Of a DNA stretch of 41,112 bases, positions 1 through 10,047 are shown piece by piece. The notes below the pieces were generated by a model that was not told the DNA's origin, did no database searches, and saw only the letters and a program-made list of their open reading frames with translations. The position numbers and the translations under genes are program-made. The stretch is from an uncultured Ignavibacteriales bacterium. Lineage in GTDB: Bacteria > Bacteroidota > Ignavibacteria > Ignavibacteriales > Ignavibacteriaceae. The first letter of the stretch is position 1, and each line of letters starts with the position of its first letter. The DNA lies in assembly GCA_937858935.1 (NCBI GenBank), contig CALLZX010000131.1, forward strand, positions 1 through 41,112, given 5' to 3'.

Positions 1-2152
1 TAACTCATTACACATGATGGTTGACTCTGGTGCTAGAGGATCGCAAGAGCAGGTAAGACAGTTGGCAGGTATGAGAGGTTTGATGATGAAACCTCAAAAG
101 ACTCTTTCAGGTCAGGCCGGTGAAATTATCGAAAATCCTATTGTTGCAAACTTTAAAGAAGGTCTTTCTGTATTAGAGTATTTTATCTCAACACACGGTG
201 CAAGAAAAGGTTTGGCTGATACTGCTTTGAAAACTGCAGATGCAGGTTATCTTACAAGAAGATTAGTTGATGTTGCCCAAGACGTTATTATTTCTGAAAT
301 AGATTGCGGTACTATCCTAGGTATTGAAATCAAAGCTTTGAAAGATGTTGAAGAAGAAAGAGAACCACTAGCAGAACGTATTACTGGAAGATTCGCGCAA
401 GAAGATGTTTATGATCCCCGCACGGACGAGGTGATTATTGAGGCTGGTAATATTATAACTGAAGAAATTGCTGAAAAGATTGAAGATGCAAGTATTGATA
501 CAGTTTATATTAGAACTGTATTAACATGCGAATCTAAGCGCGGTGTATGTTTGAAGTGTTATGGTAGAAATCTTACAACTGGAAAACCGGTTGAGATTGG
601 TGAAGCAGTTGGAATAATTGCTGCACAATCTATAGGTGAGCCTGGAACCCAGTTAACACTTCGTACATTCCATCTTGGTGGTACCTCTTCAAGAATTGCA
701 TCACAATCTCAAGTAGAATCTAATATTGATGGTATAGTAAAATTTGAGAAAGTAAGTGCTGTAGAAAAAACTGAAAAAGATCCATTTGGTGGTGCTGATG
801 TTAAAATTAGCGTTGTTACCGGCCGAAGAGGATTGATAGAACTTTATGATGATAACAACAGACAGCTTAAAAAATATGACGTACCTTATGGTGCTGAACT
901 ATTGGTAAAAGATGGTCAGAAGATTAAGAAGAGACAACCTCTTTACAATCACGATCCATATAATGCAGTAATACTTTCTGATATTCTTGGTCGAGTGAAA
1001 TTTGTCGATCTTGTTGATGGAATTACATTGCAACAGGTAACTGATGATCAAACAGGACATGTGCAAAAAGTTGTAATCGAATCAAAAGATAAGAATCTTA
1101 CACCAAGTATACTGATTGAAAATTCTGATGGAGTAAAGAAATCTTTTAACCTTCCAATACGAGCATATTTGTCTGTTGAAGAAGGAGAAAATATTTTAGC
1201 TGGTACAATTCTCGCAAAAATATCCAAGCAAACTACCAAGAGTAGAGATATTACAGGTGGTCTTCCAAGAGTAACTGAATTATTCGAAGCTCGTAGTCCA
1301 CATGAATCAGCCGTCGTTTCAGAGATAGAAGGATTTGTAAAATTTGGTGCACGCAAAAAAGGTTCACGAGAAATTCTAGTAAGTGCCCCGGATAAATCTG
1401 ATGAGAAAAAATATAATGTTCCTTTACAGAAACATATTCTTGTTCAAGAAGGTGATGAAATTCCCGCAGGTGAAAAAATAACTGATGGTCCAATTAACCC
1501 TCATGATATTTTAGCAATTAAAGGTACCAGTGCTGTTCAGGAATATCTTGTAAATGAAATTCAAGATGTTTACAGACTTCAGGGTGTTAAGATTAATGAC
1601 AAACATATTGAAGTTATTGTAAGGCAGATGTTGCAGAAAATAAAGATTGTATCTCCTGGTGATACACGATTCCTTGAAGAGGATATTGTGGATAGAATTG
1701 AATTCATTGAAGAGAATAGCAAAATTGTAAATTTAGCTTACGTTGAAGATAAGGGTGATTCCAAACTTAAAAATGGACAGCTTATTCTAAAATCGAAGTT
1801 GAGAGAATTCAATACCGACCTTAAGAAGAAAGAAAAGAAAGAAATAGTTGCTAGAGATGCAGAACCTGCAACCTTTGAGCATATCCTTCTGGGAATCACA
1901 CAGGCGGCTCTATCAACCGAAAGCTTCATTTCGGCAGCATCATTCCAGGAAACCACTAAAGTGCTCGCTAATGCTGCTACAGAGGCCAAGGTAGACCATT
2001 TGTTAGGATTAAAAGAGAATGTTGTGATGGGTCATCTAATTCCAGCTGGTACTGGAATCAAAAAGTATAGAAATATAATTTTGGAGAGTGAAGAATTAGA
2101 AATTCCTGAGGAAAAAGAGGAAGAAAAAGAACTATCAGCAACTGATTTGTAA
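1..2152 (+). CDS. rpoC: RNA polymerase beta' subunit, C-terminal part (5' end outside window)
   Basis: This is the beta' subunit of RNA polymerase, which carries part of the catalytic centre. The reading frame is already open at the window edge (first complete codon at 2), so only about the last 716 residues are present; the catalytic NADFDGD metal site lies upstream, outside the window. Visible parts are the bridge-helix segment ([17 protein letters not shown]), the second zinc site (an isolated Cys in SEIDCGT, then [11 protein letters not shown]), and the trigger-loop start LRTFHLGG. About 190 residues then separate this from [16 protein letters not shown], the place and size expected for the SI3-type insertion in the trigger loop. 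The C-terminus ends in a Glu-rich tail. It is followed by a 150-bp gap that contains the rpsL promoter, so rpoC is probably the last gene of an rpoB-rpoC unit. Identity is certain from the motifs. Confidence 0.98.
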   Translation, partial: NSLHMMVDSGARGSQEQVRQLAGMRGLMMKPQKTLSGQAGEIIENPIVANFKEGLSVLEYFISTHGARKGLADTALKTADAGYLTRRLVDVAQDVIISEIDCGTILGIEIKALKDVEEEREPLAERITGRFAQEDVYDPRTDEVIIEAGNIITEEIAEKIEDASIDTVYIRTVLTCESKRGVCLKCYGRNLTTGKPVEIGEAVGIIAAQSIGEPGTQLTLRTFHLGGTSSRIASQSQVESNIDGIVKFEKVSAVEKTEKDPFGGADVKISVVTGRRGLIELYDDNNRQLKKYDVPYGAELLVKDGQKIKKRQPLYNHDPYNAVILSDILGRVKFVDLVDGITLQQVTDDQTGHVQKVVIESKDKNLTPSILIENSDGVKKSFNLPIRAYLSVEEGENILAGTILAKISKQTTKSRDITGGLPRVTELFEARSPHESAVVSEIEGFVKFGARKKGSREILVSAPDKSDEKKYNVPLQKHILVQEGDEIPAGEKITDGPINPHDILAIKGTSAVQEYLVNEIQDVYRLQGVKINDKHIEVIVRQMLQKIKIVSPGDTRFLEEDIVDRIEFIEENSKIVNLAYVEDKGDSKLKNGQLILKSKLREFNTDLKKKEKKEIVARDAEPATFEHILLGITQAALSTESFISAASFQETTKVLANAATEAKVDHLLGLKENVVMGHLIPAGTGIKKYRNIILESEELEIPEEKEEEKELSATDL

Positions 2153-2230
2153 ATTAAATCGGTAATAGTTGCTGTTTCTCAGGCTAATTGACAATAATAA
2201 CAGTTAAAAATAAAAATAATTTCAGTTTTC

Positions 2231-2261
2231 TTGACAAAATTTAAACTGAAAACTATATTTG
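2231..2261 (+). promoter_or_regulatory. Probable promoter of the rpsL (str/S10/spc) operon
   Basis: TTGACA at 2231-2236 is followed after 17 bp by TATATT (2254-2259), a near-ideal sigma-70-like promoter. The same bases also fit the Bacteroidota primary-sigma consensus: TATATTTG (2254-2261) is an exact TAnnTTTG element, and TTG (2231-2233) lies 20 bp upstream of it. The expected start site is about 5-8 bp downstream, leaving a leader of roughly 35 nt before the rpsL GTG. It sits in the only sizeable gap between rpoC and rpsL. The match is seen directly; the activity is inferred. Confidence 0.7.
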
Positions 2262-2302
2262 AAATCTGAATTTTTTTGAAGAAGTAATTTTTAGGAGATT
2301 TT

Positions 2303-2689
2303 GTGCCCACGATAAATCAACTTGTTAGAAAAGGTAGAGTTAGAATTTTATCTAAAAATAAAGCTCCGGCTTTAGATGCATGTCCTCAGAAGAGAGGTGT
2401 ATGCACAAGGGTTTATACAACTACACCAAAAAAACCTAATTCTGCTCTTAGAAAAGTTGCAAGAGTTAGGCTTACAAAAACAAATGTTGAGGTAACAGCT
2501 TATATTCCGGGTGAAGGTCACAATTTACAGGAGCATTCGATTGTTATGATTCGTGGTGGTAGGGTTAAAGATTTGCCAGGTGTTAGATATCACATTATAC
2601 GTGGTACACTTGATACAAGCGGAGTTGCTGACAGAAAAAAAAGTCGTTCAAAATATGGTACAAAAAAACCAAAAGCGAATAAAAAATGA
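2303..2689 (+). CDS. rpsL: 30S ribosomal protein S12 (uS12)
   Basis: S12 sits at the decoding centre of the 30S subunit and helps set translational accuracy. The 128-aa product has the family hallmarks [13 protein letters not shown] (about residues 39-51) and [15 protein letters not shown] (about 84-98); the lysines linked to streptomycin response elsewhere (K43/K44 and K89 here) are unchanged. The start is GTG, chosen because [11 protein letters not shown] must follow the initiator and because AGGAG (2293-2297) lies 5 nt upstream. It is the first gene of the str cluster. Its stop overlaps the rpsG start (ATGA), which indicates translational coupling. The tail is Lys-rich ([10 protein letters not shown]). 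Confidence 0.98.
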   Translation: MPTINQLVRKGRVRILSKNKAPALDACPQKRGVCTRVYTTTPKKPNSALRKVARVRLTKTNVEVTAYIPGEGHNLQEHSIVMIRGGRVKDLPGVRYHIIRGTLDTSGVADRKKSRSKYGTKKPKANKK

Positions 2690-3153
2690 GAAAAAGAAGA
2701 GCCGAAAAGAAATATTTAAAACCTGATCCAAAGTTTAATGACATTCTGGTTTCAAAATTTGTTAATTGTGTAATGTATGACGGAAAAAAGGCTGTTGCCA
2801 GAAATGTTATTTATGATGCATTTTTGTTGATAGAAGAGAAAACAAGCAAACCAGGTTTGGAAGTATTCAAAAAAGCTATATCTAACGCTCAGCCTATGAT
2901 AGAGGTTAGAAGTCGTAGAGTTGGTGGAGCAACATATCAGGTTCCTACAGAAGTTAGACCTGAAAGAAGAATAGCATTAGCAATGAGATGGATTAAAAAT
3001 TACTCAAGAACCAGAGGCGAAAAATCTATGTCTGCTAAATTAGCTTCAGAGTTAATAGCGGCATCAAATGGTGAAGGTTCTGCCGTTAAGAAAAAAGAAG
3101 ATGTTCACAAAATGGCCGAAGCTAATAAAGCTTTTGCTCACTTTAAATGGTAA
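2686..3153 (+). CDS. rpsG: 30S ribosomal protein S7 (uS7)
   Basis: S7 is the primary assembly protein of the 30S head and binds the 3' major domain of 16S rRNA; it also contacts the E-site tRNA. The 155-aa length is usual. Family sequence is seen in [19 protein letters not shown] at the N-terminus, [20 protein letters not shown] in the middle and the [15 protein letters not shown] end. The ATG overlaps the rpsL stop by 4 nt (ATGA), so it should be translated by coupling with S12, and there is no separate promoter. In other bacteria S7 represses its own operon mRNA at this junction; whether that happens here cannot be told, because the intercistronic spacer used for that in E. coli is absent. 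Confidence 0.98.
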   Translation: MRKRRAEKKYLKPDPKFNDILVSKFVNCVMYDGKKAVARNVIYDAFLLIEEKTSKPGLEVFKKAISNAQPMIEVRSRRVGGATYQVPTEVRPERRIALAMRWIKNYSRTRGEKSMSAKLASELIAASNGEGSAVKKKEDVHKMAEANKAFAHFKW

Positions 3154-3175
3154 TGAAAGAATTGATTAGGAATTA

Positions 3176-5272
3176 ATGGCAAGTAAAGTTAAAATAGATA
3201 AAGTTCGTAACATTGGTATTATGGCACATATTGATGCTGGTAAAACTACCACTACTGAGAGAATATTATTCTACACTGGTAAGTTGCATCGAATTGGTGA
3301 AGTGCATGATGGCGCAGCAACGATGGATTGGATGGAGCAAGAAAAGGAAAGAGGGATTACTATTACAAGTGCTGCCACTACTTGTTATTGGAATGATCAT
3401 CAAATAAATATTATTGACACTCCAGGTCACGTTGATTTTACCGTAGAAGTTGAAAGATCACTGAGAATTTTAGATGGTGCTGTTGCTCTTTTTTGTGCTG
3501 TGGGTGGTGTTGAACCACAATCTGAAACAGTTTGGCGTCAAGCAGATAAATATGGTGTACCTAGAATGGCATTCATCAATAAGATGGATAGAACAGGTGC
3601 AGATTTTTATCATGCAGTCGAGATGATGAGAGAGCGACTAGGCGCAAATGCAATTCCGATCAATCTTCCTATTGGTGAAGGTGATTTATTTGTTGGAGTA
3701 ATTGATTTAATTCATTTCAATGCAAGAATGTTTCATGAGGAATCTTTTGGATCTACTTTTGACGAAATTGCAATTCCACATGATCTCCTAGAACTTGCTA
3801 CAAAATATAGAACACAAATGTTAGAAGCTGTATCAGATGTTGATGATACACTTTTAGAAAAGTATTTAGAGGGGAAAGAGATTAGTGCTGATGAAATTAG
3901 AACTGTTCTCAGAAGAGCTACAATTGAATTAAAAATAATCCCGGTTTTATGTGGCTCAGCGTTTAAGAATAAGGGTGTTCAGAAATTATTGGATTCGGTA
4001 GTAGATTTTCTTCCTTCCCCAATTGATTCACCGGACATTGAAGCGCATCATATAGGTTTAAATGATATTGTTAAAAGAAAGATTAGTGAAGATGAACATT
4101 TTACTGCTTTAGCTTTTAAGATTATGACGGATCCATTTGTAGGCAAACTTACATTTTTTAGAGTCTATGCTGGATCATTAAAATCAGGATCATACATTTA
4201 TAACTCTATCAGCGGCAAGAAGGAAAGAATAAGTAGACTTTTACAAATGCATGCTAATCATAGAGAAGAGATTTCGGAAGTTAAAGCTGGAGATATTGCA
4301 GCAGCAGTTGGTTTGAAATATACGAGAACTGGTGACACATTATGTGCTGAAGAAGATCCTGTAGTAATGGAAAGAATAGTTTTTCCAGAACCAGTTATTC
4401 AAATAGCTATTGAACCAAAAACAAAAGCTGATCAGGATAAATTATCTGATGCTTTATCCAAATTATCTGATGAAGATCCTACATTTAAAGTTAAAGTTGA
4501 TGAAGAAACAGGGCAAACATTAATTAGTGGAATGGGCGAACTTCACTTGGAAATTCTTGTTGATAGAATGAGACGCGAATTTAAAGTTGAGGCTAATGTT
4601 GGTAAACCTCAGGTTGCTTATCGCGAAACAATTACTCAAAGCGTTCAAGCGGAAGGTAAATTTGTTAAGCAGTCTGGTGGTCGTGGAAAGTTTGGTCATG
4701 TGTGGATAGAGTTAATTCCGAATGAAGTTGGTAAAGGTTTTGAATTTATAAATGGAATTGTTGGCGGTGTAGTTCCAAAAGAGTATATACCTGCAGTTTC
4801 TCATGGAATTCAAGATGCAATGAAAAATGGAGTAATTGCAGGTTTTCCAATGGTTGATATAAAAGCTAGACTCTACGATGGTTCTTATCATGATGTTGAT
4901 TCCGATGAAATTTCGTTTAGAGTTGCAGGGTCTATGGCCTTCCAAGCAGGAGCTAAAAAAGCAAATCCTGTTTTACTTGAGCCAATAATGGGTGTAGAAG
5001 TGGTTACACCTGAAGAGTATTTGGGTGATGTAATGGGTGATTTGAATTCCAGAAGAGGTAAGATCGAAGGATTTTCTGCTAGAAAAGATGCTCAAGTGAT
5101 TAAGGCTCATGTACCTTTGTCAGAAATGTTTGGATATGCCACAGTATTAAGATCAATGAGTCAAGGCCGAGCGATTTATTCAATGCAGTTTGATCATTAT
5201 GCCTCAGTACCTAGATCAATTGCGGAAGAAATTTCTGAAAAAACATTAGGAAAAAAATCAGCAGCAAACTAA
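3176..5272 (+). CDS. fusA: Elongation factor G
   Basis: EF-G is the GTPase that drives translocation of tRNA and mRNA through the ribosome. At 698 aa it has the normal bacterial length. The GTPase motifs are intact: AHIDAGKT (17-24), RGIT switch I (59-62), DTPGH (81-85) and NKMD (135-138). Domain III is marked by [10 protein letters not shown], and the domain IV loop with [12 protein letters not shown] is present. It is a canonical, full-length translocase rather than a divergent second EF-G copy, as expected from its place between rpsG and tuf. The start ATG ([15 protein letters not shown]) lies 22 nt after rpsG without a clear Shine-Dalgarno, so it probably depends on coupling or an unstructured leader. 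Confidence 0.98.
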   Translation: MASKVKIDKVRNIGIMAHIDAGKTTTTERILFYTGKLHRIGEVHDGAATMDWMEQEKERGITITSAATTCYWNDHQINIIDTPGHVDFTVEVERSLRILDGAVALFCAVGGVEPQSETVWRQADKYGVPRMAFINKMDRTGADFYHAVEMMRERLGANAIPINLPIGEGDLFVGVIDLIHFNARMFHEESFGSTFDEIAIPHDLLELATKYRTQMLEAVSDVDDTLLEKYLEGKEISADEIRTVLRRATIELKIIPVLCGSAFKNKGVQKLLDSVVDFLPSPIDSPDIEAHHIGLNDIVKRKISEDEHFTALAFKIMTDPFVGKLTFFRVYAGSLKSGSYIYNSISGKKERISRLLQMHANHREEISEVKAGDIAAAVGLKYTRTGDTLCAEEDPVVMERIVFPEPVIQIAIEPKTKADQDKLSDALSKLSDEDPTFKVKVDEETGQTLISGMGELHLEILVDRMRREFKVEANVGKPQVAYRETITQSVQAEGKFVKQSGGRGKFGHVWIELIPNEVGKGFEFINGIVGGVVPKEYIPAVSHGIQDAMKNGVIAGFPMVDIKARLYDGSYHDVDSDEISFRVAGSMAFQAGAKKANPVLLEPIMGVEVVTPEEYLGDVMGDLNSRRGKIEGFSARKDAQVIKAHVPLSEMFGYATVLRSMSQGRAIYSMQFDHYASVPRSIAEEISEKTLGKKSAAN

Positions 5273-5318
5273 TAACTGGATTAAAAAAACTTAAAAAAAT
5301 TTATTAAAGGAGAATTCG

Positions 5319-6524
5319 ATGGCTAAAGAAAAATTTGATAGGAGTAAACCTCACGTTAACGTAGGAACAATTGGTCACGTAGATCATGGAAAAACCACAT
5401 TAACCGCTGCCATCACAATGGCTCTCGCTAGAAAAGGCTTATCAGCAATAAGAACTTTTGATAGTATTGATAATGCACCTGAAGAGAGAGAAAGAGGAAT
5501 TACAATTGCAACAGCTCACGTTGAATATTCAACTGCTAACCGTCACTACGCACACGTAGACTGTCCTGGTCACGCTGATTATGTTAAAAACATGATTACA
5601 GGTGCTGCTCAGATGGATGGAGCAATTTTAGTTGTTGCTGCAACTGATGGTCCTATGCCTCAAACAAGGGAGCACATTCTCCTTGCTCGCCAGGTAGGTG
5701 TACCAAGAATGGTTGTATTTTTAAATAAAGTAGATATGGTTGATGATCCAGAATTAATTGAATTAGTTGAAGAAGAATTAAGAGATTTGTTAACTCAATA
5801 TGAATTTCCTGGCACCGAAATTCCAATTATAAAAGGATCAGCATTACAAGCTTTAGAAGCCGGTTCATCAAACGCAGAAATTACAGATCCAAGATATAAT
5901 TGTATTTGGGAACTTATGGATGCTGTCGACAGCTATATCCCAGTACCTGAAAGACATTCAGATAAACCTTTCCTAATGCCAGTTGAAGACGTTTTCTCAA
6001 TTACTGGTCGTGGTACAGTTGCTACTGGTAGAGTTGAAAGAGGTCAGGTTAAGATTCAGGAAGAAGTTGAATTAATAGGATTAGGCTTACACAAGAAAAC
6101 TGTTGTTACCGGTATTGAAATGTTTAGAAAAGAATTAGATCAGGCTATGGCTGGAGATAATGCTGGTATATTGTTAAGAGGTGTTGATAAAAATGAGATT
6201 GAAAGAGGAATGGTTCTTGCAAAAACAGGTTCAATAACTCCTCATACAAATTTTGAAGGTTCAGTTTATGTTCTTTCAAAAGATGAAGGTGGAAGACATA
6301 CACCATTCTTTAATGGGTATAGACCACAGTTTTACTTCAGAACAACAGATGTTACCGGTGTTGCTACATTACCAGAAGGTACAGAAATGGTTATGCCTGG
6401 TGATAATGTAAATTTGTCGATTGAATTAATTGCACCTATCGCTATGGAAGAAAAATTAAGATTTGCTATTCGTGAAGGCGGTAGAACTGTTGGTTCTGGT
6501 GTTGTTACAAAGATTATTAAATAA
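5319..6524 (+). CDS. tuf: Elongation factor Tu
   Basis: EF-Tu brings aminoacyl-tRNA to the ribosomal A site as a GTP complex. The 401-aa protein has GHVDHGKT (19-26), RGITI switch I with T62, DCPGH (81-85) with the catalytic His, and NKVD (136-139); domains II and III follow, including the FRTTDVTG and [10 protein letters not shown] segments. A strong AAAGGAG sits about 6 nt before the ATG, fitting very high expression. Its place directly between fusA and rpsJ matches the classical str operon order; in many Bacteroidia tuf is instead with the secE-nusG genes. It is followed by a perfect hairpin (6554-6579). Confidence 0.98.
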   Translation: MAKEKFDRSKPHVNVGTIGHVDHGKTTLTAAITMALARKGLSAIRTFDSIDNAPEERERGITIATAHVEYSTANRHYAHVDCPGHADYVKNMITGAAQMDGAILVVAATDGPMPQTREHILLARQVGVPRMVVFLNKVDMVDDPELIELVEEELRDLLTQYEFPGTEIPIIKGSALQALEAGSSNAEITDPRYNCIWELMDAVDSYIPVPERHSDKPFLMPVEDVFSITGRGTVATGRVERGQVKIQEEVELIGLGLHKKTVVTGIEMFRKELDQAMAGDNAGILLRGVDKNEIERGMVLAKTGSITPHTNFEGSVYVLSKDEGGRHTPFFNGYRPQFYFRTTDVTGVATLPEGTEMVMPGDNVNLSIELIAPIAMEEKLRFAIREGGRTVGSGVVTKIIK

Positions 6525-6553
6525 TTAGTTAAAAATTATTTAGTGTTGCTCTT

Positions 6554-6582
6554 GAAAAGGGAGTTAAAACTCCCTTTTCTTA
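6554..6582 (+). terminator. Hairpin terminator or attenuator between tuf and rpsJ
   Basis: GAAAAGGGAGTT (6554-6565) and AACTCCCTTTTC (6568-6579) are perfect inverted repeats, forming a 10-12 bp stem with a small loop; the descending arm contains TTTT and is followed by TTAT. It looks like an intrinsic terminator, but no clear promoter fits in the 27 bp left before the rpsJ start, so partial read-through (attenuation) or an mRNA-processing/stabilising role is more likely than complete termination. Confidence 0.7.
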
Positions 6583-6609
6583 TCTAATTTAATATAAGGA
6601 GTTGATTAA

Positions 6610-6918
6610 GTGCCCGGTCAAAAAATAAGAATTAAATTGAAATCGTACGATCACATTTTGATTGATAAATCTACCGAGAAGATTATTAAAACGGTTAGAA
6701 GTACTGGTGCGGTTGTTTCAGGACCAATTCCACTGCCAACCAAAAAAACGATTTATACTGTTTTACGTTCTCCTCACGTCGATAAAAAGTCTAGAGAGCA
6801 ATTTGAAACAAGGGCGCACAAAAGAATAATCGATATCCATAACTCAAACAACAAAACCGTAGACTCATTAAGTAAATTGGATATTCCTGCGGGCGTTGAT
6901 ATTGAGATTAAGCTATAA
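6610..6918 (+). CDS. rpsJ: 30S ribosomal protein S10 (uS10)
   Basis: S10 belongs to the 30S head and, as NusE, also takes part in transcription antitermination with NusB. The 102-aa product carries the expected [29 protein letters not shown] core (residues about 37-65). The start is GTG, since [14 protein letters not shown] is the normal N-terminus, and AAGGAG (6596-6601) lies 8 nt upstream. It opens the S10 section just after the tuf hairpin. Its stop codon overlaps an ATG that begins an alternative start of rplC. Confidence 0.97.
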   Translation: MPGQKIRIKLKSYDHILIDKSTEKIIKTVRSTGAVVSGPIPLPTKKTIYTVLRSPHVDKKSREQFETRAHKRIIDIHNSNNKTVDSLSKLDIPAGVDIEIKL

Positions 6919-6935
6919 TGAATATTGGAGATAAG

Positions 6936-7559
6936 ATGTCTGGCATAATTGGTAAAAAATTAGGAATGTCTAATATCTTCGGTAAAGACGGAGAAATTAT
7001 ACCTGTTACTGTTATTCAAGCAGGACCATGTATGGTTGTAAATATTAGAACAAAAGAAAAAAATGGTTATGAAGCTTTTCAATTATCGTTTGGTGAAAGA
7101 AAAGAAAAACACACTTCTAAACCATTAGCTGGTCAATACAAAAGCAGCGGAATCAAACCTGCAACTCTTTTAAAAGAGTTTAGAAATTTTACTGCTGGTG
7201 ATTATAAAGTAGGTGATCAGATTGGTGCCGACTTTTTTGTTGAAGGTGAAAAAATTAAAGTACGTGGTAAAAATAAGGGTAAAGGATTTCAGGGTGTAAT
7301 GAGACGTCACAATTTTGGTGGAGTTGGTGGAACAACTCACGGACAAAGTGATAGACTTAGAGCTCCTGGTTCTATCGGTTCCAGTTCATATCCTTCAAGA
7401 GTATTTAAGGGTATGAAAATGGCAGGCAGAATGGGTTATGAAAATGTAACCATTCAAGGATTAAAAGTAGTTAAAGTTATTCCAGAACAAAATTTAATTT
7501 TTGTTAAAGGCGCTGTTCCTGGTGCCGTGAATACAATTTTAGAATTGATTAAGAAGTAA
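6936..7559 (+). CDS. rplC: 50S ribosomal protein L3 (uL3)
   Basis: L3 is an early assembly protein whose loop reaches the peptidyl transferase centre. Core motifs are IIGKKLGMSNIF at the start, QAGPC, GKGFQGVMRRHNFGG and the THGQSDRLRAPGSIGSSSYPSRV stretch. Two starts are possible. The ATG at 6918 overlaps the rpsJ stop (TAATG) and would add six residues (MNIGDK). The ATG at 6936 has GGAG (6927-6930) 5 nt upstream and gives MSGIIGKKLGM, matching the usual L3 N-terminus, so I chose it (207 aa). The upstream ATG could still assist coupling. Confidence 0.96.
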   Translation: MSGIIGKKLGMSNIFGKDGEIIPVTVIQAGPCMVVNIRTKEKNGYEAFQLSFGERKEKHTSKPLAGQYKSSGIKPATLLKEFRNFTAGDYKVGDQIGADFFVEGEKIKVRGKNKGKGFQGVMRRHNFGGVGGTTHGQSDRLRAPGSIGSSSYPSRVFKGMKMAGRMGYENVTIQGLKVVKVIPEQNLIFVKGAVPGAVNTILELIKK

Positions 7560-7572
7560 TTCGGTTAACAAA

Positions 7573-8220
7573 ATGACGCTTGATGTTTTAAAAATAGATG
7601 GATCAAAATCGGGTGATAAAATAGATTTATCCGATAGCATTTTTGCAATTGAACCTAACGACCACGCTATCTACTTATCTGTTAAGGCTTACTTAGCAAA
7701 CCAAAGACAAGGCACGTCCAAGTCTAAGGAAAGAGGAGAAGTTAGAGGCGGCGGTAAAAAACCTTGGAAGCAAAAAGGTCGTGGCGGCGCTCGTGCCGGC
7801 ACTTCACGCTCTCCATTATGGGTTGGTGGTGGAACTATTTTTGGTCCTCGCCCAAGAGATTATAGACAGGATCTTCCTAAAAAAGTTAGAAGATTAGCTC
7901 GTAAATCTGCTTTTAGTTATAAAGTTAAAGATTCACAACTTTTAATAGTTGAAGATTTTAATATCGATCAGCCAAAGACAAAAGAATTTTCTAAAATTCT
8001 TAACGCATTAAAAGTTAATGGTAAAAAAATTCTTTTACTTACAGAAGCTAACAATCCTAACGTTTACAAATCAGGAAGAAATATTCCTAAAGTAAAAGTA
8101 TTAGAAGCATCCAAAGCATCTACATATGATTTGTTAAATAACCAGGTATTGATTTTACAAAAGAGTGCAGTTAAGGAAATTGAAAAAACATTTGCTGCAA
8201 GTGCAGAGGTGGTAAGTTAA
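7573..8220 (+). CDS. rplD: 50S ribosomal protein L4 (uL4)
   Basis: L4 binds 23S rRNA and its long loop lines the peptide exit tunnel. The 215-aa protein contains the Gly/Arg-rich loop RGEVRGGGKKPWKQKGRGGARAG (about residues 55-77) and the following SPLWVGGGTIFGPRPRDY, both diagnostic. In E. coli L4 represses the S10 operon and can cause transcription termination in the leader; the tuf-rpsJ hairpin upstream could be examined for such a role, but nothing in the sequence proves it. No strong Shine-Dalgarno precedes the ATG, which lies 13 nt after rplC. Confidence 0.97.
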   Translation: MTLDVLKIDGSKSGDKIDLSDSIFAIEPNDHAIYLSVKAYLANQRQGTSKSKERGEVRGGGKKPWKQKGRGGARAGTSRSPLWVGGGTIFGPRPRDYRQDLPKKVRRLARKSAFSYKVKDSQLLIVEDFNIDQPKTKEFSKILNALKVNGKKILLLTEANNPNVYKSGRNIPKVKVLEASKASTYDLLNNQVLILQKSAVKEIEKTFAASAEVVS

Positions 8221-8222
8221 TT

Positions 8223-8519
8223 ATGAATAATATTTTGGTACGACCGCTTATTACAGAGAAAATGACTAACATTAGTGCCGCTCAGGCTGGCAAATATGGT
8301 TTTTTAGTTAGTCCAAAAGCAAATAAAATTGAAATTAAAAAAGCAATTGAAAAAAAGTTTGATGTTCACGTTGTGGAAGTTAGGACTATAAATCATCCGG
8401 GAAAAATAAAATCACAGTTTAGAAAAAGCGGACGATTTGAAGGTAGAACTGCACGATATAAGAAAGCCATCATTACTCTAAAAGAAGGCGAAAAAATTGA
8501 ACTTTTTGAGCAAGTATAG
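8223..8519 (+). CDS. rplW: 50S ribosomal protein L23 (uL23)
   Basis: L23 lies at the exit of the peptide tunnel and is a docking site for trigger factor and SRP. The 98-aa product has the family pattern ILVRPLITEKMT at the N-terminus, YGFLVSPKANKIEIKKAIEKKFDV in the core and a C-terminal TARYKKAIITLKEGEKIELF strand. It begins 2 nt after the rplD stop, indicating tight coupling. Length and order are normal. Confidence 0.97.
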   Translation: MNNILVRPLITEKMTNISAAQAGKYGFLVSPKANKIEIKKAIEKKFDVHVVEVRTINHPGKIKSQFRKSGRFEGRTARYKKAIITLKEGEKIELFEQV

Positions 8520-8540
8520 GATAGGAAACAGGATTATATA

Positions 8541-9365
8541 ATGGGAATTAAAAAATTAAAACCAACTACTCCAGGTGCACGATTTAGATCTAACTCTACT
8601 TTTGAAGAGATTACTAAAACAACACCTGAAAAATCTCTTACTGCTTCAATTAAAAAATCAGGCGGAAGAAATAATCTTGGACATATTACAACAAGATTTA
8701 TTGGTGGCGGGCATAAAAGAAGATATAGAATTATAGATTTTAAGAGAAACAAACCTGGTATTCCAGCAAAAGTATTCTCTATTGAATATGATCCTAACAG
8801 AACATGCAGAATAGCTTTGCTTCATTACGCTGATGGTGAGAAAAGATATATTCTTGCTCCAGAAGGTTTAAAAGTTGGAAGTAAAATTATATCGGGTCCT
8901 GGTAGTGATATTATAGTTGGTAACGCACTTCCATTAAAGGAAATGCCGCTTGGTAGTTTTGTTCATAACGTAGAAATGAAACCTGGGAAAGGTGGACAAC
9001 TTGGCAGAAGTGCTGGAACGTCCATTCAGGTTATGGCCAAAGAAGGAGATTTTGCACAGTTAAAAATGCCTTCAGGCGAAGTTAGATTGATAAGGCTAGA
9101 GTGTATGGCAACGTATGGTGTTGTTGGAAATTCCGAACATGAAAATTTAAGTCAGGGTAAGGCTGGAAGAAACAGATGGCGTGGAATTAGACCAAGTGTC
9201 AGAGGCGTTGCAATGAATCCTGTTGATCACCCAATGGGTGGCGGAGAAGGTAAAACCTCAGGTGGTGGACATCCAGTTTCTCCTTGGGGACAAAAAGCTA
9301 AAGGTTTGAAAACCAGAAAAAGAAAAAAAGAATCTAATAAACACATTATTAAAAGACGCAAGTAG
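8541..9365 (+). CDS. rplB: 50S ribosomal protein L2 (uL2)
   Basis: L2 is one of the most conserved 50S proteins, needed for subunit association and peptidyl transferase activity. The 274-aa protein shows [11 protein letters not shown] at the N-terminus, [13 protein letters not shown], the [20 protein letters not shown] segment and the C-terminal [21 protein letters not shown] region that holds the conserved His near the catalytic centre. The C-terminus is strongly basic ([18 protein letters not shown]). It starts 21 nt after rplW, and rpsS follows after 17 nt. Confidence 0.98.
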   Translation: MGIKKLKPTTPGARFRSNSTFEEITKTTPEKSLTASIKKSGGRNNLGHITTRFIGGGHKRRYRIIDFKRNKPGIPAKVFSIEYDPNRTCRIALLHYADGEKRYILAPEGLKVGSKIISGPGSDIIVGNALPLKEMPLGSFVHNVEMKPGKGGQLGRSAGTSIQVMAKEGDFAQLKMPSGEVRLIRLECMATYGVVGNSEHENLSQGKAGRNRWRGIRPSVRGVAMNPVDHPMGGGEGKTSGGGHPVSPWGQKAKGLKTRKRKKESNKHIIKRRK

Positions 9366-9382
9366 TAATTAGAGAGTAACTT

Positions 9383-9667
9383 ATGCCAAGATCCGTAAAA
9401 AAAGGTCCTTTTCTTGATTATAAATTAGCTGAGAAAATCAAAAAGCTGAATGATACTAATCAGAAAAAAATTATTAAGACCTGGTCTCGTTCATCAACTA
9501 TTTTTCCAGATTTTGTCGGTCATACAATTGCAGTTCATAATGGTAATAAAATGATTCCTGTTTATGTTACTGAAAATATGGTTGGGCACAAACTTGGTGA
9601 ATTTTCTCCAACAAGAATTTTCAGAGGTCATCCGGGTACAAAAGCAGAAAAAGCATCTAAAGGATAA
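9383..9667 (+). CDS. rpsS: 30S ribosomal protein S19 (uS19)
   Basis: S19 is part of the 30S head and contacts S13 and the A-site finger region. The 94-aa protein has the conserved [15 protein letters not shown] start, [22 protein letters not shown] in the centre and [18 protein letters not shown] near the end. Length is normal; the ATG lies 17 nt after rplB with only a weak GAGAG upstream. Confidence 0.97.
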   Translation: MPRSVKKGPFLDYKLAEKIKKLNDTNQKKIIKTWSRSSTIFPDFVGHTIAVHNGNKMIPVYVTENMVGHKLGEFSPTRIFRGHPGTKAEKASKG

Positions 9668-9686
9668 ATAATAGGATTTGAAATTA

Positions 9687-10031
9687 ATGGAAGCTAGAGC
9701 AATAAATAGATATATAGGTTCATCACCGCGAAAAATGAGATTGGTAATTGATCTTATTAGAGGAATGCGTGTTGATAAGGCTTTGGAAGTATTACACTTT
9801 TCATCTAAACATTCATCAAAAGATGCTGAAAAAACTTTAAGATCAGCAGTTGCAAATTTGTTGAATTCAGATGATGCAACAAGAGTTGAACCTCAAGATT
9901 TGTATGTAAAGGAAGTTTTTGTAGATCAAGGACCTACAATTAAAAGAATATCACCAGCACCAATGGGACGTGCGTACAGAATCAGGAAAAGATCCTGTCA
10001 TTTAACTGTCATTGTTGCAAGTAAAGTATAA
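9687..10031 (+). CDS. rplV: 50S ribosomal protein L22 (uL22)
   Basis: L22 has an extended beta-hairpin that lines the exit tunnel near the macrolide site. The product shows SSPRKMRLVIDLIRG (helix 1), the AVANLLNSDDA segment and the hairpin PTIKRISPAPMGRAYRIRKRSCHLTVIV. I chose ATG 9687 (MEARAINRYIG, 114 aa) with AGGA 10 nt upstream. A TTG three codons earlier (9678) is in frame but has no better ribosome-binding site and adds only MKL. There is no insertion or deletion in the hairpin tip, so nothing suggests macrolide resistance. Confidence 0.96.
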   Translation: MEARAINRYIGSSPRKMRLVIDLIRGMRVDKALEVLHFSSKHSSKDAEKTLRSAVANLLNSDDATRVEPQDLYVKEVFVDQGPTIKRISPAPMGRAYRIRKRSCHLTVIVASKV

Positions 10032-10047
10032 TTAAGGAGATAGATTT

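Noticed and set aside
1048-1989. Minus-strand ORFs of 80-102 aa inside rpoC
   Set aside because: They are fully contained in the rpoC frame, which is conserved throughout; no independent support.
2153-2230. Terminator after rpoC
   Set aside because: No convincing stem with a T-run was found; rpoC may read through or use Rho-dependent termination.
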